Shown here piece after piece: positions 23,829-33,367 of a DNA stretch of 63,854 bases; position 1 is the first letter of the stretch, and each line of letters opens with the position of its first letter. A program made the translations under genes and the position numbers. The notes beneath the pieces are model-generated. The model saw only the letters and a list, made by a program, of their open reading frames with translations, did no database searches and was not told the DNA's origin. The stretch is from an uncultured Lachnospiraceae bacterium (GTDB taxonomy: Bacteria > Bacillota > Clostridia > Lachnospirales > Lachnospiraceae): assembly GCA_910586205.1 (NCBI GenBank), contig CAJUGD010000024.1:1-63854 (forward strand), read 5' to 3'.

Positions 23829-25184
23829 ATGTCCCTACCCCAAAACCATTCCACCCCCAAGCAAACAGCCTACAGCCAGCCAGTCACCTTAAAAAATATC
23901 CTGAAGTTCGCTGTACCCACCATTGTGATGACTCTTTTCATGTCCTTTTATACCATGGTTGACGGTTTGTTTGTCTCCAACCTGATCGGCACCAGCGCCC
24001 TGTCTGCCATTAACCTGACCGCACCGCTCATCCAGTTTGTAACCGCCATTTCCACCATGCTGGCTACCGGCGGAAGCGCTGTGATTATGAAAAAAATGGG
24101 AGAACAGAAAAGCCAGGAAGCCAATGAAGATTTCACCTGCCTGATTCTTGTCAATGTGGCAGTGGGGCTGATTATGACCCTTTTAGGTTATCTGACTATG
24201 GAGAACATATTTCAAAGCATGAACCTGTCTCCTGAAGTGTACGGCTATTGTATAAACTATCTGAGCCGGTATCTGCTGTTTACGGTTCCCATCCTTTTGA
24301 TGAACAACTTTACCCTCTATATGATCGCCTCCGGGAAAGCTGCATTGTCCCTGGTCTGCTCTGTGGCAGGAGGCATTTTAAACATGGTTCTGGATTATGT
24401 TTTTATTGCTGTCCTTCACATGGAAACAGACGGCGCTGCCATTGCGACAGGTCTTGGCTACTCTGTCACTGCCATAGCCGGCCTGTTCCTTTTTAGCCGC
24501 AGGAAAAATCTTCTTCATTTTACCTGTCCTGTCTTCCGGCTGCGTGTTCTTAAAGAAGCATCCTCCAACGGATGTTCCGAAATGGCCACAGCGTTAGTGA
24601 CAGGCATTATTACTTTGCTGTTCAACTGGACCATGCTGCGGTATGCAGGCGAAAACGGCGTGGCTGCCGTTACCATTATCACGTATGTATTGATGTTTGC
24701 CAGCTCACTCTATACCGGCTATTCCTACGGGGTTGCCCCTATGATCAGCTACTATTACGGGGAGAAAAATGTGGAAAAACTAAGAAAGCTCCTTACCATC
24801 AGCTTAAAGGTTATTGCCGTAATCTCCTTGGCATCTGCTGCCCTCTCCTTTGCCGCAACCAGACCTTTGGCAGCCATATTTGCCCGGCCGGACAATCCGG
24901 TGTATGATCTGGCCGTAACCGGAAACCGTATATGCAGCCTGGCTCTGTTCTTTATCGGTTTTAACATTTTTGCCAGCGGAATGTTTACTGCCCTGTCCAA
25001 CGGAATGGTCTCGGCAGTCCTGGCATTTTCCCGCTCTTTTGTGTTTATGCTCATCACTATGCTGGTTCTGCCTGCGCTGTTTGGAATCCGCGGAATCTGG
25101 CTGGCTACGCCGGCAGCGGAACTGATGGCATTTGGACTGTCGGCGGCGCTGTTTGTTAAATACCATAAACAGTATTTTTGTTAA
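23829..25184 (+). CDS. MATE family efflux transporter (MerR-linked)
   Basis: A 451-residue, twelve-span MATE transporter. The first half opens with LKFAVPTIVMTLFMSFYTMV and the second half carries YSYGVAPMISYYYGEKN. It is distinct in sequence from the MATE protein at 15865-17259. Its start lies behind AAGGAGGAAAAACC, and it is controlled by the divergent MerR-type regulator through the 19-bp-spacer promoter. The likely job is drug or cation export after the regulator binds the same compound. Confidence 0.9.
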   Translation: MSLPQNHSTPKQTAYSQPVTLKNILKFAVPTIVMTLFMSFYTMVDGLFVSNLIGTSALSAINLTAPLIQFVTAISTMLATGGSAVIMKKMGEQKSQEANEDFTCLILVNVAVGLIMTLLGYLTMENIFQSMNLSPEVYGYCINYLSRYLLFTVPILLMNNFTLYMIASGKAALSLVCSVAGGILNMVLDYVFIAVLHMETDGAAIATGLGYSVTAIAGLFLFSRRKNLLHFTCPVFRLRVLKEASSNGCSEMATALVTGIITLLFNWTMLRYAGENGVAAVTIITYVLMFASSLYTGYSYGVAPMISYYYGEKNVEKLRKLLTISLKVIAVISLASAALSFAATRPLAAIFARPDNPVYDLAVTGNRICSLALFFIGFNIFASGMFTALSNGMVSAVLAFSRSFVFMLITMLVLPALFGIRGIWLATPAAELMAFGLSAALFVKYHKQYFC

Positions 25185-25315
25185 ATTTTATAGTTGCTGC
25201 ATCATTCCGTTTCTGCTACTATAATTGACAAGATACCAGGATCGCAAGGTCATGTATGACATGTTGTCAAACATGGCCTTGCTGCCTGCAAAAGCGCCGA
25301 AAAAGGAGAACAAAC

Positions 25316-26269
25316 ATGATTATCAGCGCCAGCCGCAGAACCGACATCCCTTCCTTTTACTCTGAATGGTTTTTCCAGCGCCTGAAAGAACAGTATGTCC
25401 TTGTGAGAAACCCGGTCAATCCCCATCTGATCAGCAGAATCAGCCTTTCCCCGGATGTGGTGGACGGGATTGTATTCTGGACTAAAAACCCTCTCCCCAT
25501 GCTGGATCGCCTTTCTGAGCTGGAAAAATACCCTTTTTATTTCCAGTTTACCCTTACTGCTTACGGTAAAGATATAGAGCCTAATCTTCCCTCCAAAAAT
25601 ACAGTCATTATTCCCGCTTTTCAGCAGCTTTCACGTCGAATCGGAAAACACAGAGTGATATGGCGGTATGATCCGATTTTTTTCAATGAAGTTTATACCA
25701 TGGAATACCATTGCCGATATTTCCGGGTACTGGCATCAAAGCTGGGTGCATTTACGGAAAAATGCACGGTCAGCTTTCTGGATCCATATAAAAGTATCGC
25801 AAAAAGCATCCAATCCCTGAAAATCCAGGCAGAAACCGAAAAGCAGCAATATGAGCTCCTGCAGAGATTTTCCCGGATTGCCCAAAATGCCGGAATCACG
25901 ATTGATACCTGCGCTGAACCTGCTGACTTCAGCAATTTGGGCATTCCCCACGCCTGCTGTATTGACCGGCAGCGGCTAGAGCGCATAGGCCAGTGGAAGC
26001 TTTCTATAGGAAAAGACCCTAACCAGCGGAAAGAATGCGGCTGCATTTCCAGCATAGATATCGGCGCCTATAATACCTGTAAAAACGGCTGCCTGTACTG
26101 CTATGCCAACTCTGCCCCCAGCCTTGTCATCAAAAACACCCAAAACCACAATCCCCTGCTGCCGCTGCTTTTCGGTCAGATCGGAACCAATGATATTGTA
26201 AAAGATCGGAAAATGAAATCCTGCCGGGAAGGGCAGATGAGTTTATTTTCACTGCCTGAAACTCAATAG
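25316..26269 (+). CDS. DUF1848 family protein (copy 2)
   Basis: A 317-residue member of the same family as the gene at 4758-5684. It shows MIISASRRTDIPSFYSEWFF at the start, TAYGKDIEPNLPS, the WRYDPIFF motif and the C-terminal ECGCISSIDIGAYNTCKNGC plus LYCYAN cysteine cluster. The shared cysteine pattern suggests a bound iron-sulfur cluster; the reaction is unknown. The ATG at 25316 has AAAAAGGAG 7 bases upstream; the longer reading has no site. Here it stands alone without a MarR partner. Confidence 0.85.
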   Translation: MIISASRRTDIPSFYSEWFFQRLKEQYVLVRNPVNPHLISRISLSPDVVDGIVFWTKNPLPMLDRLSELEKYPFYFQFTLTAYGKDIEPNLPSKNTVIIPAFQQLSRRIGKHRVIWRYDPIFFNEVYTMEYHCRYFRVLASKLGAFTEKCTVSFLDPYKSIAKSIQSLKIQAETEKQQYELLQRFSRIAQNAGITIDTCAEPADFSNLGIPHACCIDRQRLERIGQWKLSIGKDPNQRKECGCISSIDIGAYNTCKNGCLYCYANSAPSLVIKNTQNHNPLLPLLFGQIGTNDIVKDRKMKSCREGQMSLFSLPETQ

Positions 26270-26467
26270 TGCAAATAAAATACACAATCGTCCAAACAAA
26301 AATATTCCCCGCCTCTTGCATTTCCTGTCCTTCGTCAGTTATACTTATGACAGTATAAAAAGGAAGCCTCTTTACCGCATTTTTCACAAAAACAGGGGCG
26401 CACCGCACAAACTATACAAGACAAAATATCCAAAAATCTTATTTGGAACAATTATGGGGGAATCAAT

Positions 26468-27577
26468 ATGAATAACAGCACAGAACGGAAATCAGAAGCA
26501 GCCAACGCCTTTGCCATAAAAGGAAAGATAACAAGCTGCGAGTCTTATGGAAGCGGACATATCAACCACACATTTCTTCTTATCAGCGAAGAAGACGGAC
26601 AGGAATTTTCTTACATTCTGCAGCAGATGAACCAGGATGTCTTTAAAAATATTGAAGGGCTTATGAAAAATGTAGAGGGGGTAACTTCATTTCTGCGCCG
26701 CCGGATTATCGAAAGCCATGGAGACCCGGACAGAGAAACCCTGAACCTGATTCCCACCAAAACCGGGCAGAGCTATTATCAGGATACCCAGGGACATTTT
26801 TGGCGGGTATACCTTTTTATTCCCCGAGCCACCTGCTATAACCTGGTGGAAAAACCTGAGGATTTTTATCAGAGCGGAAAAGCTTTTGGGCGGTTTCAGT
26901 GCCTTTTAGCAGACTTTCCGGCAAATGAGCTGACGGAAACCATTCCTGATTTCCACAATACCCCTGTCCGCTTTTCTGCCTTTTTAAAGGCTGTAGAAAA
27001 AGATGTTATGGGAAGGGCCGCCCAGGTACAAAAGGAAATCCTGTTCATAAAGGAGCGTGAAAAAGAAATGGGACTGGCTCTTTCTCTGCAGAGCCAGGGC
27101 AGGCTTCCTCTGCGGGTCAGCCACAATGACACAAAGCTCAATAACATCATGATTGATGACGCTACAGGCCAGGCTTTGTGTATCATAGACTTAGATACCA
27201 TTATGCCGGGATTTTCAATCTTTGATTTTGGAGATTCCATCCGTTTCGGGGCCAATACGGCTGAGGAAGATGAACCGGATCTTTCTAAGGTATCCCTGTC
27301 CCTGCCTCTTTTTGAGGTATACACCAAGGGCTTCCTGGAAGGATGCCAGGGACGCCTGACAAAAACCGAGATGGAAATGCTCCCCTATGGAGCAAAGATG
27401 ATGACATTAGAATGCGGAATGCGGTTTCTTACAGATTATCTGGAAGGGGACGTGTATTTCCATGTCAGCCGGGAAGCACACAACTTAGACCGCTGCCGCA
27501 CCCAGCTCGCCCTGGTTCATGACATGGAAAAGAAATGGGCAGATATGGAAGAAATCGTCAAAAAATATATGGTATAA
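26468..27577 (+). CDS. nahK: N-acetylhexosamine 1-kinase-like phosphotransferase
   Basis: A 369-residue kinase of the aminoglycoside phosphotransferase/NahK group. It would phosphorylate GlcNAc or GalNAc at C1 with ATP. Motifs are the GSGHINHTFLL nucleotide loop, the catalytic loop RVSHNDTKLNNIM (HND with the Lys and Asn) and the metal-binding IDLDTIMPGFSIFDFGDSIR. It sits next to a GH112 phosphorylase and a sugar ABC importer, as in the bifidobacterial lnp locus, and that context supports NahK rather than a drug kinase. The start follows TGGGGGAATCAAT. galT and galE partners are not nearby. Confidence 0.8.
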   Translation: MNNSTERKSEAANAFAIKGKITSCESYGSGHINHTFLLISEEDGQEFSYILQQMNQDVFKNIEGLMKNVEGVTSFLRRRIIESHGDPDRETLNLIPTKTGQSYYQDTQGHFWRVYLFIPRATCYNLVEKPEDFYQSGKAFGRFQCLLADFPANELTETIPDFHNTPVRFSAFLKAVEKDVMGRAAQVQKEILFIKEREKEMGLALSLQSQGRLPLRVSHNDTKLNNIMIDDATGQALCIIDLDTIMPGFSIFDFGDSIRFGANTAEEDEPDLSKVSLSLPLFEVYTKGFLEGCQGRLTKTEMEMLPYGAKMMTLECGMRFLTDYLEGDVYFHVSREAHNLDRCRTQLALVHDMEKKWADMEEIVKKYMV

Positions 27578-27614
27578 ATCCTTTCCCCGCAGATAAGGAT
27601 CCATGATCCGAAAT

Positions 27615-28550
27615 CTATCCTTCCCGGCGCACAGCCTGCTGCTGACGGTTTTCCGAAAGAAGACGGATAGAAGATGCATATTCTGACGGAGTCATGTGGG
27701 TAATTTTTTTAAACTGCCTGGAAAAATAATGAATGGAGGTATATCCCAGCCGGTCAGATATCTGGGTAAAATTCAACTGATTGCATCGAATCAGTTCCTT
27801 GGCAGTGTCAATCCTCATTAAATTAAAAAACTCCATGACTCCGCAGCCATGCAGCTCCTGAAACAGCTTCTGAAGACGCGAACGGCTTATGAGCGTATTT
27901 TTACAAATCTTTTCAATCGTCAGTTGTTCATTGATATGGTCTTCCATGTAACGGATAATCCGGTTGTAAGTCTCATTAGGACGCCCCATTCGCGGATGTT
28001 TCGGATTCTGGGCCGGAACCGGCAGCGGGTTGACAAAATACCGGCGGTAAAGGTGGATCAACAGCTCCTCTAAGTGACAGCGGATCAACTGCTCTGCTCC
28101 AAATCCAGAAGGATCCTCCCTTCGGACTAGTTCTTCCTGGTAAGGATCATCCAGACGGCCTATAAATGCCTGACGGGCTTCAATAATAATCTGAGCGAGA
28201 AGATCCCTTTCTGTGTCCTGTACCGTGAGAATCTGTTTTTGAAAGGCATCCATATAAGGAGAATGGCATTCAAAGGCAATGACTACCAGGCTCGGAGCGC
28301 TGCGCCCATTGGTGATCACATTGTGGAACTCATTGGGCTGATGAAAAATGATGCTGCCTCTTTTTAATGTATAACGCTCCTCTCCTGCCACTGCATCGAT
28401 CTCCCCTTTATCCACACAAAGCAGCTCCCAGAAATCATGACTCTCGCCGGGAAATGAAAAATCACTCATATAGTCAAAATAATGGATGGAGATAATGCTG
28501 CTGACAGACATGGCAGTCCGCAGACAGGTATTTTTGTATGCCATAAACAA
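27615..28550 (-). CDS. AraC family regulator of the galacto-N-biose locus
   Basis: A 311-residue AraC-type regulator. The N-terminal half is a cupin sugar-sensing domain (SFPGESHDFWELLCVDKGEI, RGSIIFHQPNEFHNVI). The C-terminal 100 residues hold the double helix-turn-helix (LTIEKICKNTLISRSRLQKLF and TQISDRLGYTSIHYFSRQFK, MTPSEY). It is transcribed divergently from the phosphorylase gene and convergently with the nahK-like gene. It probably activates the locus when the disaccharide or a breakdown product is present. Direct TGCAAATAT repeats at the importer promoter are candidate binding sites. Confidence 0.85.
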   Translation of the reverse strand: MFMAYKNTCLRTAMSVSSIISIHYFDYMSDFSFPGESHDFWELLCVDKGEIDAVAGEERYTLKRGSIIFHQPNEFHNVITNGRSAPSLVVIAFECHSPYMDAFQKQILTVQDTERDLLAQIIIEARQAFIGRLDDPYQEELVRREDPSGFGAEQLIRCHLEELLIHLYRRYFVNPLPVPAQNPKHPRMGRPNETYNRIIRYMEDHINEQLTIEKICKNTLISRSRLQKLFQELHGCGVMEFFNLMRIDTAKELIRCNQLNFTQISDRLGYTSIHYFSRQFKKITHMTPSEYASSIRLLSENRQQQAVRREG

Positions 28551-28657
28551 AAACTCCTTACTGCTTATTATCAGAATAAGACAAGTATATCATGATTTTC
28601 AAAGATGAACAACCTATGACTTTTGCATTTATAAATACCTAAAAAGAGGAGGAAAAA

Positions 28658-30820
28658 ATGGCCAGAACAACAGGACGAGTCACCCTTCCCAGCGAGGGGA
28701 ATTTTCTGGAAGAAACCAAAGATATAATGAAGCGCTGGGGGGCAGATGCCCTTCGGGACAGTGACGGGACAAAACTTCCCGAGGAAATCAAAAACTTGGA
28801 TGCCAAAATTTATACCACCTATTTTGTCGCCAGAGGGCACAATGAATTTGCCAAGGAGCACATGGAGGAGTGTCAGCAGCTATATCTCATGAGCCGCCGG
28901 GTGACTGCTGCAGAGGAAAAGGTAGAAATTCCCTTTATGGAAGGGTATTTTGATCAGCAGGTAACGCCGGATTATGTCCATGACCCAAAGCACTGGTGGG
29001 AGGTAATGGACCGGACATCCGGGGAAATAGTGGCGCCATCGAGCTGGGAGGTAAACCAGAGGAAACATGTGGTTGTCGTGAATAATGCCCTGCCCTTCCA
29101 TGAATATACGGTGTCCTTTTTGGTGTATGCCATCTGGGATCCCACCCAGATGTACAATCACATTACCAATGACTGGGGGGACAAGCCCCATGAGATTCCC
29201 TTTGACGTGCGCCATCCGGCATCCGGACAGTTTGCAAGAGAGTATCTTATCCAATGGCTGAAGGATAATCCCCGGACAGATGTGGTTCGCTTCACCACCT
29301 TTTTCTACCATTTTACCTTGGTGTTTAATGACAAGGCCAAGGAAAAATTCGTGGACTGGTTTGGCTATGGCGCCACAGTCTCCGTGAAAGCGCTGGAGGA
29401 GTTTGAAAAGGAGTACGGCTACCGGCTGAGGCCGGAGGACATTGTGGACAACGGGTATTACAATTCCACCTTCCGGGTTCCCACAAGGCAGTATCTGGAT
29501 TATATGGATTTTATTCAGCGTTTCGTGGCGAGAAAAGCCGGGGAACTGGTAAAGCTGGTTCACGAAGCCGGCCGGGAGGCCATGATGTTCCTTGGGGACA
29601 ACTGGATCGGCACAGAGCCTTATGGAAAATATTTTCCTGAGATCGGCCTGGACGCCGTGGTGGGAAGTGTGGGCGGCGGGGCTACCCTGCGGCTTATCTC
29701 TGACATTCCCGGGGTAAAGTACACGGAGGGACGGTTCCTGCCCTACTTTTTCCCGGATACCTTTTATGAGGGCAATGACCCTTGTGTGGAGGCTAAAGAC
29801 AACTGGCTGGGAGCCAGAAGGGCGCTGATGCGCAAGCCCGTTGACCGGATTGGCTATGGAGGGTATCTAAGCCTGGCTTATCAGTTTCCGGCATTTGTAG
29901 ATTATATTGAAAAGGTGACAGAGGAATTTCGGGAGATTTATGACAATATCAATGGTAGCAGACCTTACTGCGGACTTAAGGTGGCTGTGCTCAACTGCTG
30001 GGGACAGCTTCGGGCCTGGCAGGCATTTATGGTGGCTCACGCCCTCTGGTATAAACAGACCTATTCCTATTTCGGGATGCTGGAGGCTTTAAGCGGTATG
30101 GGGGTGGATGTGATTTTCTTAAGCTTTGATGATATCCGGGAAAAGGGAATACCGAAAGATGTGGATGTGATCATCAATGCCGGAGCTGCAGATACCGCAT
30201 TTTCCGGCGGCAGGGAATGGCTGGATGAAGGGATTGTCACTGCTCTGCGCCGGTTTGTCTGGCAGGGAGGCGGCTTTGTGGGAATCGGTGAACCCTCGGC
30301 AGCCCACTTTGGGGGACGTTTCTTCCAGTTGGCAGATGTGCTGGGTGTAGATGAGGAGCTGGGCTTCAGCCTTTCCACAGACAAATATTTCTCAAAGGAA
30401 CAGGAGAAACATTTCCTGAAGGAAGGCAGGGAAGAAAACTTCGATTTTGGCGAAGGGGTGAAAAATATCTATGCCTTATCCGATGAAACGGAGATTGTAG
30501 AGTATTCCCATGGGGAGGTTCATGCCAGCGCCCATCCTTACGGCAAAGGGCGGGGAATCTATCTGGCCGGACTGCCCTACAGCCATGAGAATACAAGGCT
30601 TTTGATGCGCTGCCTCTATTACAGTGTCCGGAAAGAAGGGGAAATGATGCGTTGGTTTGCCGACAATCCCTTGTGTGAGGTTCATGCTTACCCGGAGACT
30701 GGAAAGTATGCAGTGATCAATAATTCACAGGAGTCTCAAAGCACCCTGGTTTACAACGGCGAGGGAAAAGCTTCCCGGATATGCCTGGATGGCTGTGCAA
30801 TCATTTGGAATACCATTTAA
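28658..30820 (+). CDS. gnpA: GH112 1,3-beta-galactosyl-N-acetylhexosamine phosphorylase
   Basis: A 720-residue cytoplasmic phosphorylase of family GH112. It splits Gal-beta-1,3-GlcNAc or Gal-beta-1,3-GalNAc with phosphate into Gal-1-P and the free N-acetylhexosamine. Length and segments fit the family throughout: TYFVARGHNEFAKEHMEECQ, VRFTTFFYHFTLVFNDKAKE (catalytic domain), REAMMFLGDNWIGTEPYGKY, and a Rossmann-like middle domain (VDVIINAGAADTAFSGG). GH112 also contains galactosyl-rhamnose phosphorylases, but the adjacent NahK-like kinase points to N-acetylhexosamine substrates. The start has AGAGGAGG. The importer genes follow, so this is a mucin or milk-type glycan locus. Confidence 0.9.
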   Translation: MARTTGRVTLPSEGNFLEETKDIMKRWGADALRDSDGTKLPEEIKNLDAKIYTTYFVARGHNEFAKEHMEECQQLYLMSRRVTAAEEKVEIPFMEGYFDQQVTPDYVHDPKHWWEVMDRTSGEIVAPSSWEVNQRKHVVVVNNALPFHEYTVSFLVYAIWDPTQMYNHITNDWGDKPHEIPFDVRHPASGQFAREYLIQWLKDNPRTDVVRFTTFFYHFTLVFNDKAKEKFVDWFGYGATVSVKALEEFEKEYGYRLRPEDIVDNGYYNSTFRVPTRQYLDYMDFIQRFVARKAGELVKLVHEAGREAMMFLGDNWIGTEPYGKYFPEIGLDAVVGSVGGGATLRLISDIPGVKYTEGRFLPYFFPDTFYEGNDPCVEAKDNWLGARRALMRKPVDRIGYGGYLSLAYQFPAFVDYIEKVTEEFREIYDNINGSRPYCGLKVAVLNCWGQLRAWQAFMVAHALWYKQTYSYFGMLEALSGMGVDVIFLSFDDIREKGIPKDVDVIINAGAADTAFSGGREWLDEGIVTALRRFVWQGGGFVGIGEPSAAHFGGRFFQLADVLGVDEELGFSLSTDKYFSKEQEKHFLKEGREENFDFGEGVKNIYALSDETEIVEYSHGEVHASAHPYGKGRGIYLAGLPYSHENTRLLMRCLYYSVRKEGEMMRWFADNPLCEVHAYPETGKYAVINNSQESQSTLVYNGEGKASRICLDGCAIIWNTI

Positions 30821-30935
30821 CCGGACAAAAAAGCAAGAAAAGAATGCAGCCGTTCCAGAAATATTGTTAATATTAAATATGATATTGTGTGATCGTAGGT
30901 TTCCTATATGCATTTTCACCACAAAAAGCTTAATA

Positions 30936-30989
30936 TGCAAATATAAGGGCTGATTGTGCAAATATTTTTCTGTGCAGTTTTACTATACT
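30936..30989 (+). promoter_or_regulatory. Importer promoter with two AraC-like boxes
   Basis: TGCAAATAT occurs at 30936-30944 and again at 30957-30965, exactly 21 bp apart and on the same strand. The second copy overlaps the place of the -35 box for the TATACT -10 at 30984-30989. Two same-face direct repeats touching a poor -35 are typical of AraC-type activation. The gap 30821-31049 otherwise holds AT-rich DNA. Confidence 0.6.
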
Positions 30990-31049
30990 ATTTTTATAAG
31001 AACGTAAATAAATGCAGGAATATGCATGAAAAAGAGGAGGACATTTTTT

Positions 31050-32369
31050 ATGAGAAAGAAAGTTACGGCACTGGTTCTTACATCAGCTATGGCTGTCTCC
31101 CTGGCTGCATGCGGCGGCGGAAATTCTACAGCGACTACAGCCGCTCCAGCTGCAGATGCTCCGGCTGCAGATACTCCGGCTCCGGATTCTCCGGCTGCAG
31201 AGCCCTCTGGCGACGGCTTGGTGTACTGGTCTATGTGGGAAGCCACAGAGCCTCAGGGGCAGGCCATCCAGGCGGCAGTTGACCAGTTTACGGCAGACAC
31301 AGGCATCAGTGTGGATCTCCAGTTTAAGGGCCGTACCGGTATCCGTGAAGGACTGCAGCCGGCTCTGGACGCGGGAACCAACATTGATCTGTTTGACGAA
31401 GATATTGACCGGGTCAACACTACCTGGGGACAGTATCTGATGGATTTAGAGGAGCTGGCCAAGGCCGCCGATTACGAGGCAACTGCCAATGCAGGGCTGA
31501 TGGCAGCCTGCCGTGAGGTGGGCGGGGGCACCTTAAAGTCCATTCCTTACCAGCCCAATGTATTTGCATTTTTCTACAATCAGGCAATCTTTGACGAGGC
31601 CGGGGTTACTGCAGTTCCCACCACCTGGGCAGAATTAGACGCTGTCTGTGCCAAGATCAAAGATGCCGGGTACACCCCCATCACCTGTGATGATGCCTAC
31701 ATTACCTGTATGTTCGGCTATCACATGTCCCGTCTGGTAGGCGAGCCCAAGACAGAGGAGATCGTTAAGGGCGGTCAGTGGGATGATCCTTCTGTGGCTG
31801 CCACAGCAGAGGCTTATGCAGATTTTGCCAGCAAAGGCTATTTCTCTGAGACCATTGCCTCCAATGTATGGCCCGCAGGACAGAATCAGGAACTGGCTAT
31901 GGGAACGGCTGCCATGTACTTAAACGGTTCCTGGCTGCCCAATGAGGTAAAGGATATGGCCGGCGATGACTTTGTATGGGGCTGCTTCAGCTATCCGGCG
32001 CTGGAAGGCGGAACAGACGGTGTGGACGCTGCCAACTACGGCGCACAGGTATTGGCCATCAACAAGGATTCCCAGAAGGCAGAGGATGCATTTAAGCTGA
32101 TCTGCTACATCACCCAGGGTGAGTTTGACAAGATGCTCTCTGAGCTGTCTATCGGTATTCCTGCGGATTCCAACAACACCGAGTGGCCGGCTCTGATCTC
32201 CTGTGTGAAGCCGGTTATGGACAGCATGAACACCCGTTATCCCTGGGCAGCAGGCGCAGAGGCCAACGCGGACATGACCCCCATTATCAAGGAGAATTTC
32301 TTAAAACTTTGCGGCGGCAGCATTGACGCACAGGGCTTTGTGGATGCTTTGAAGAAAGCAGGAAACTAA
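31050..32369 (+). CDS. ABC sugar-binding lipoprotein
   Basis: A 439-residue extracellular solute-binding protein of the carbohydrate family 1 type. It has a lipoprotein signal peptide (KVTALVLTSAMAVSLAACGG, lipobox LAAC with acylated Cys near residue 20), then an Ala/Pro/Asp-rich linker of about 30 residues, then the binding fold (LVYWSMWEATEPQGQAIQAA, YQPNVFAFFYNQAIFDEAGV, AMYLNGSWLPNEVKDMAG). It captures the disaccharide for the two permeases downstream. The start at 31050 is behind AGAGGAGG. The predicted ligand is galacto-N-biose or lacto-N-biose, from context only. Confidence 0.85.
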   Translation: MRKKVTALVLTSAMAVSLAACGGGNSTATTAAPAADAPAADTPAPDSPAAEPSGDGLVYWSMWEATEPQGQAIQAAVDQFTADTGISVDLQFKGRTGIREGLQPALDAGTNIDLFDEDIDRVNTTWGQYLMDLEELAKAADYEATANAGLMAACREVGGGTLKSIPYQPNVFAFFYNQAIFDEAGVTAVPTTWAELDAVCAKIKDAGYTPITCDDAYITCMFGYHMSRLVGEPKTEEIVKGGQWDDPSVAATAEAYADFASKGYFSETIASNVWPAGQNQELAMGTAAMYLNGSWLPNEVKDMAGDDFVWGCFSYPALEGGTDGVDAANYGAQVLAINKDSQKAEDAFKLICYITQGEFDKMLSELSIGIPADSNNTEWPALISCVKPVMDSMNTRYPWAAGAEANADMTPIIKENFLKLCGGSIDAQGFVDALKKAGN

Positions 32370-32376
32370 TATCTGT

Positions 32377-32411
32377 AAAAAGGCGGTAGGGATAAGCTGC
32401 CGCCTTTTTAA
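32377..32411 (+). terminator. Intra-operon terminator after the binding protein
   Basis: AAAAAGGCGG and CCGCCTTTTT pair (10 bp) around TAGGGATAAGCTG, followed by TTTAAAG. Located between binding protein and permeases, it probably sets a higher level of binding protein than of permease. Confidence 0.75.
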
Positions 32412-32446
32412 AGTTTATTTTCATTTTATGAAAGGGGGAAACCGGG

Positions 32447-33352
32447 ATGAAACGCAACAAAGGCATGATCATACTGTTTTTAGCTCCTGCGGTATTGATG
32501 TTTTCTGTTATTTTCCTCTATCCCATCATCCGCACCATTGTCATGAGCTTTTTCAAGATTGACGGAATCACCGACCCGGTGGCCAAATGGCAGTTTACCG
32601 GCCTGGCCAATTTTATCCGGCTGGCCAATACCAGCCTGTTCCGCATATCTATGTGGAACCTTTTCCGTATCTGGCTGATCGGCGGCATGATCGTCATGTC
32701 CCTGGCTCTTTTGTTTGCGGTGATCATCACCAGCGGCATCCGCTTTAAAAGCTTTTTCCGGGCTGTGATTTATCTGCCCAACATTGTCAGCGCAGTGGCT
32801 CTGGCTACCATGTGGCTGCAATACGTCTACAGTCCCAAGTTCGGACTTTTAAAAACCGTTTTTACCAATATGGGACTCACCTCCTTAGCCAAGATTCAGT
32901 GGCTGGACAATGACCACAAGTTTGCTGCTCTTTTGCTTGCATATTGTTTCGGCATGGTGGGATATCACATGCTTATTTTTGCCAGCGGCATTGAGCGGAT
33001 CAGCTCCGATTACTTTGAGGCTGCCACCTTAGACGGGGCAAACAGATTCAACCAGTTCCGTTATATCACCCTGCCTTTATTGAAAGGGGTTTTCAAGACG
33101 AATATTACCATGTGGAGTGTCACCAGTGTGGGATTCTTCGTGTGGTCACAGTTGTTCTCCACAGTCACGGCAGACACTCAGACCATCACCCCCATGGTTT
33201 ATATGTATATGCAGATCTTCGGCGCAGGCAACAGCATCACAGAACGAAATTCCGGCTTAGGCGCTGCTATCGGCGTACTCTTAAGCGTCTGTGTAGTGGC
33301 TGTCTTTTGGCTTTGCAACCACCTGCTGCGGGATGATGACCTGGAATTTTAA
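32447..33352 (+). CDS. ABC sugar permease, MalF-like
   Basis: A 301-residue inner-membrane permease with six spans. The binding-protein-dependent transport signature for ATPase coupling is in the cytoplasmic loop EAATLDGANRFNQFRYITLPLL (about residues 188-210, the EAA motif). It works with the next permease and the upstream lipoprotein. The start is behind AAGGGGGAAACCGGG. The ATPase gene is missing from the locus; a shared MsiK/MalK-type ATPase elsewhere is likely. Confidence 0.85.
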   Translation: MKRNKGMIILFLAPAVLMFSVIFLYPIIRTIVMSFFKIDGITDPVAKWQFTGLANFIRLANTSLFRISMWNLFRIWLIGGMIVMSLALLFAVIITSGIRFKSFFRAVIYLPNIVSAVALATMWLQYVYSPKFGLLKTVFTNMGLTSLAKIQWLDNDHKFAALLLAYCFGMVGYHMLIFASGIERISSDYFEAATLDGANRFNQFRYITLPLLKGVFKTNITMWSVTSVGFFVWSQLFSTVTADTQTITPMVYMYMQIFGAGNSITERNSGLGAAIGVLLSVCVVAVFWLCNHLLRDDDLEF

Positions 33353-33367
33353 AAGGAGGGGAAACTT

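Noticed and set aside
28880..29563. Long minus-strand frame opposite the phosphorylase
   Set aside because: It is the antisense shadow of a fully recognised GH112 gene with no start signals of its own. The same reasoning removes most other overlapping frames.
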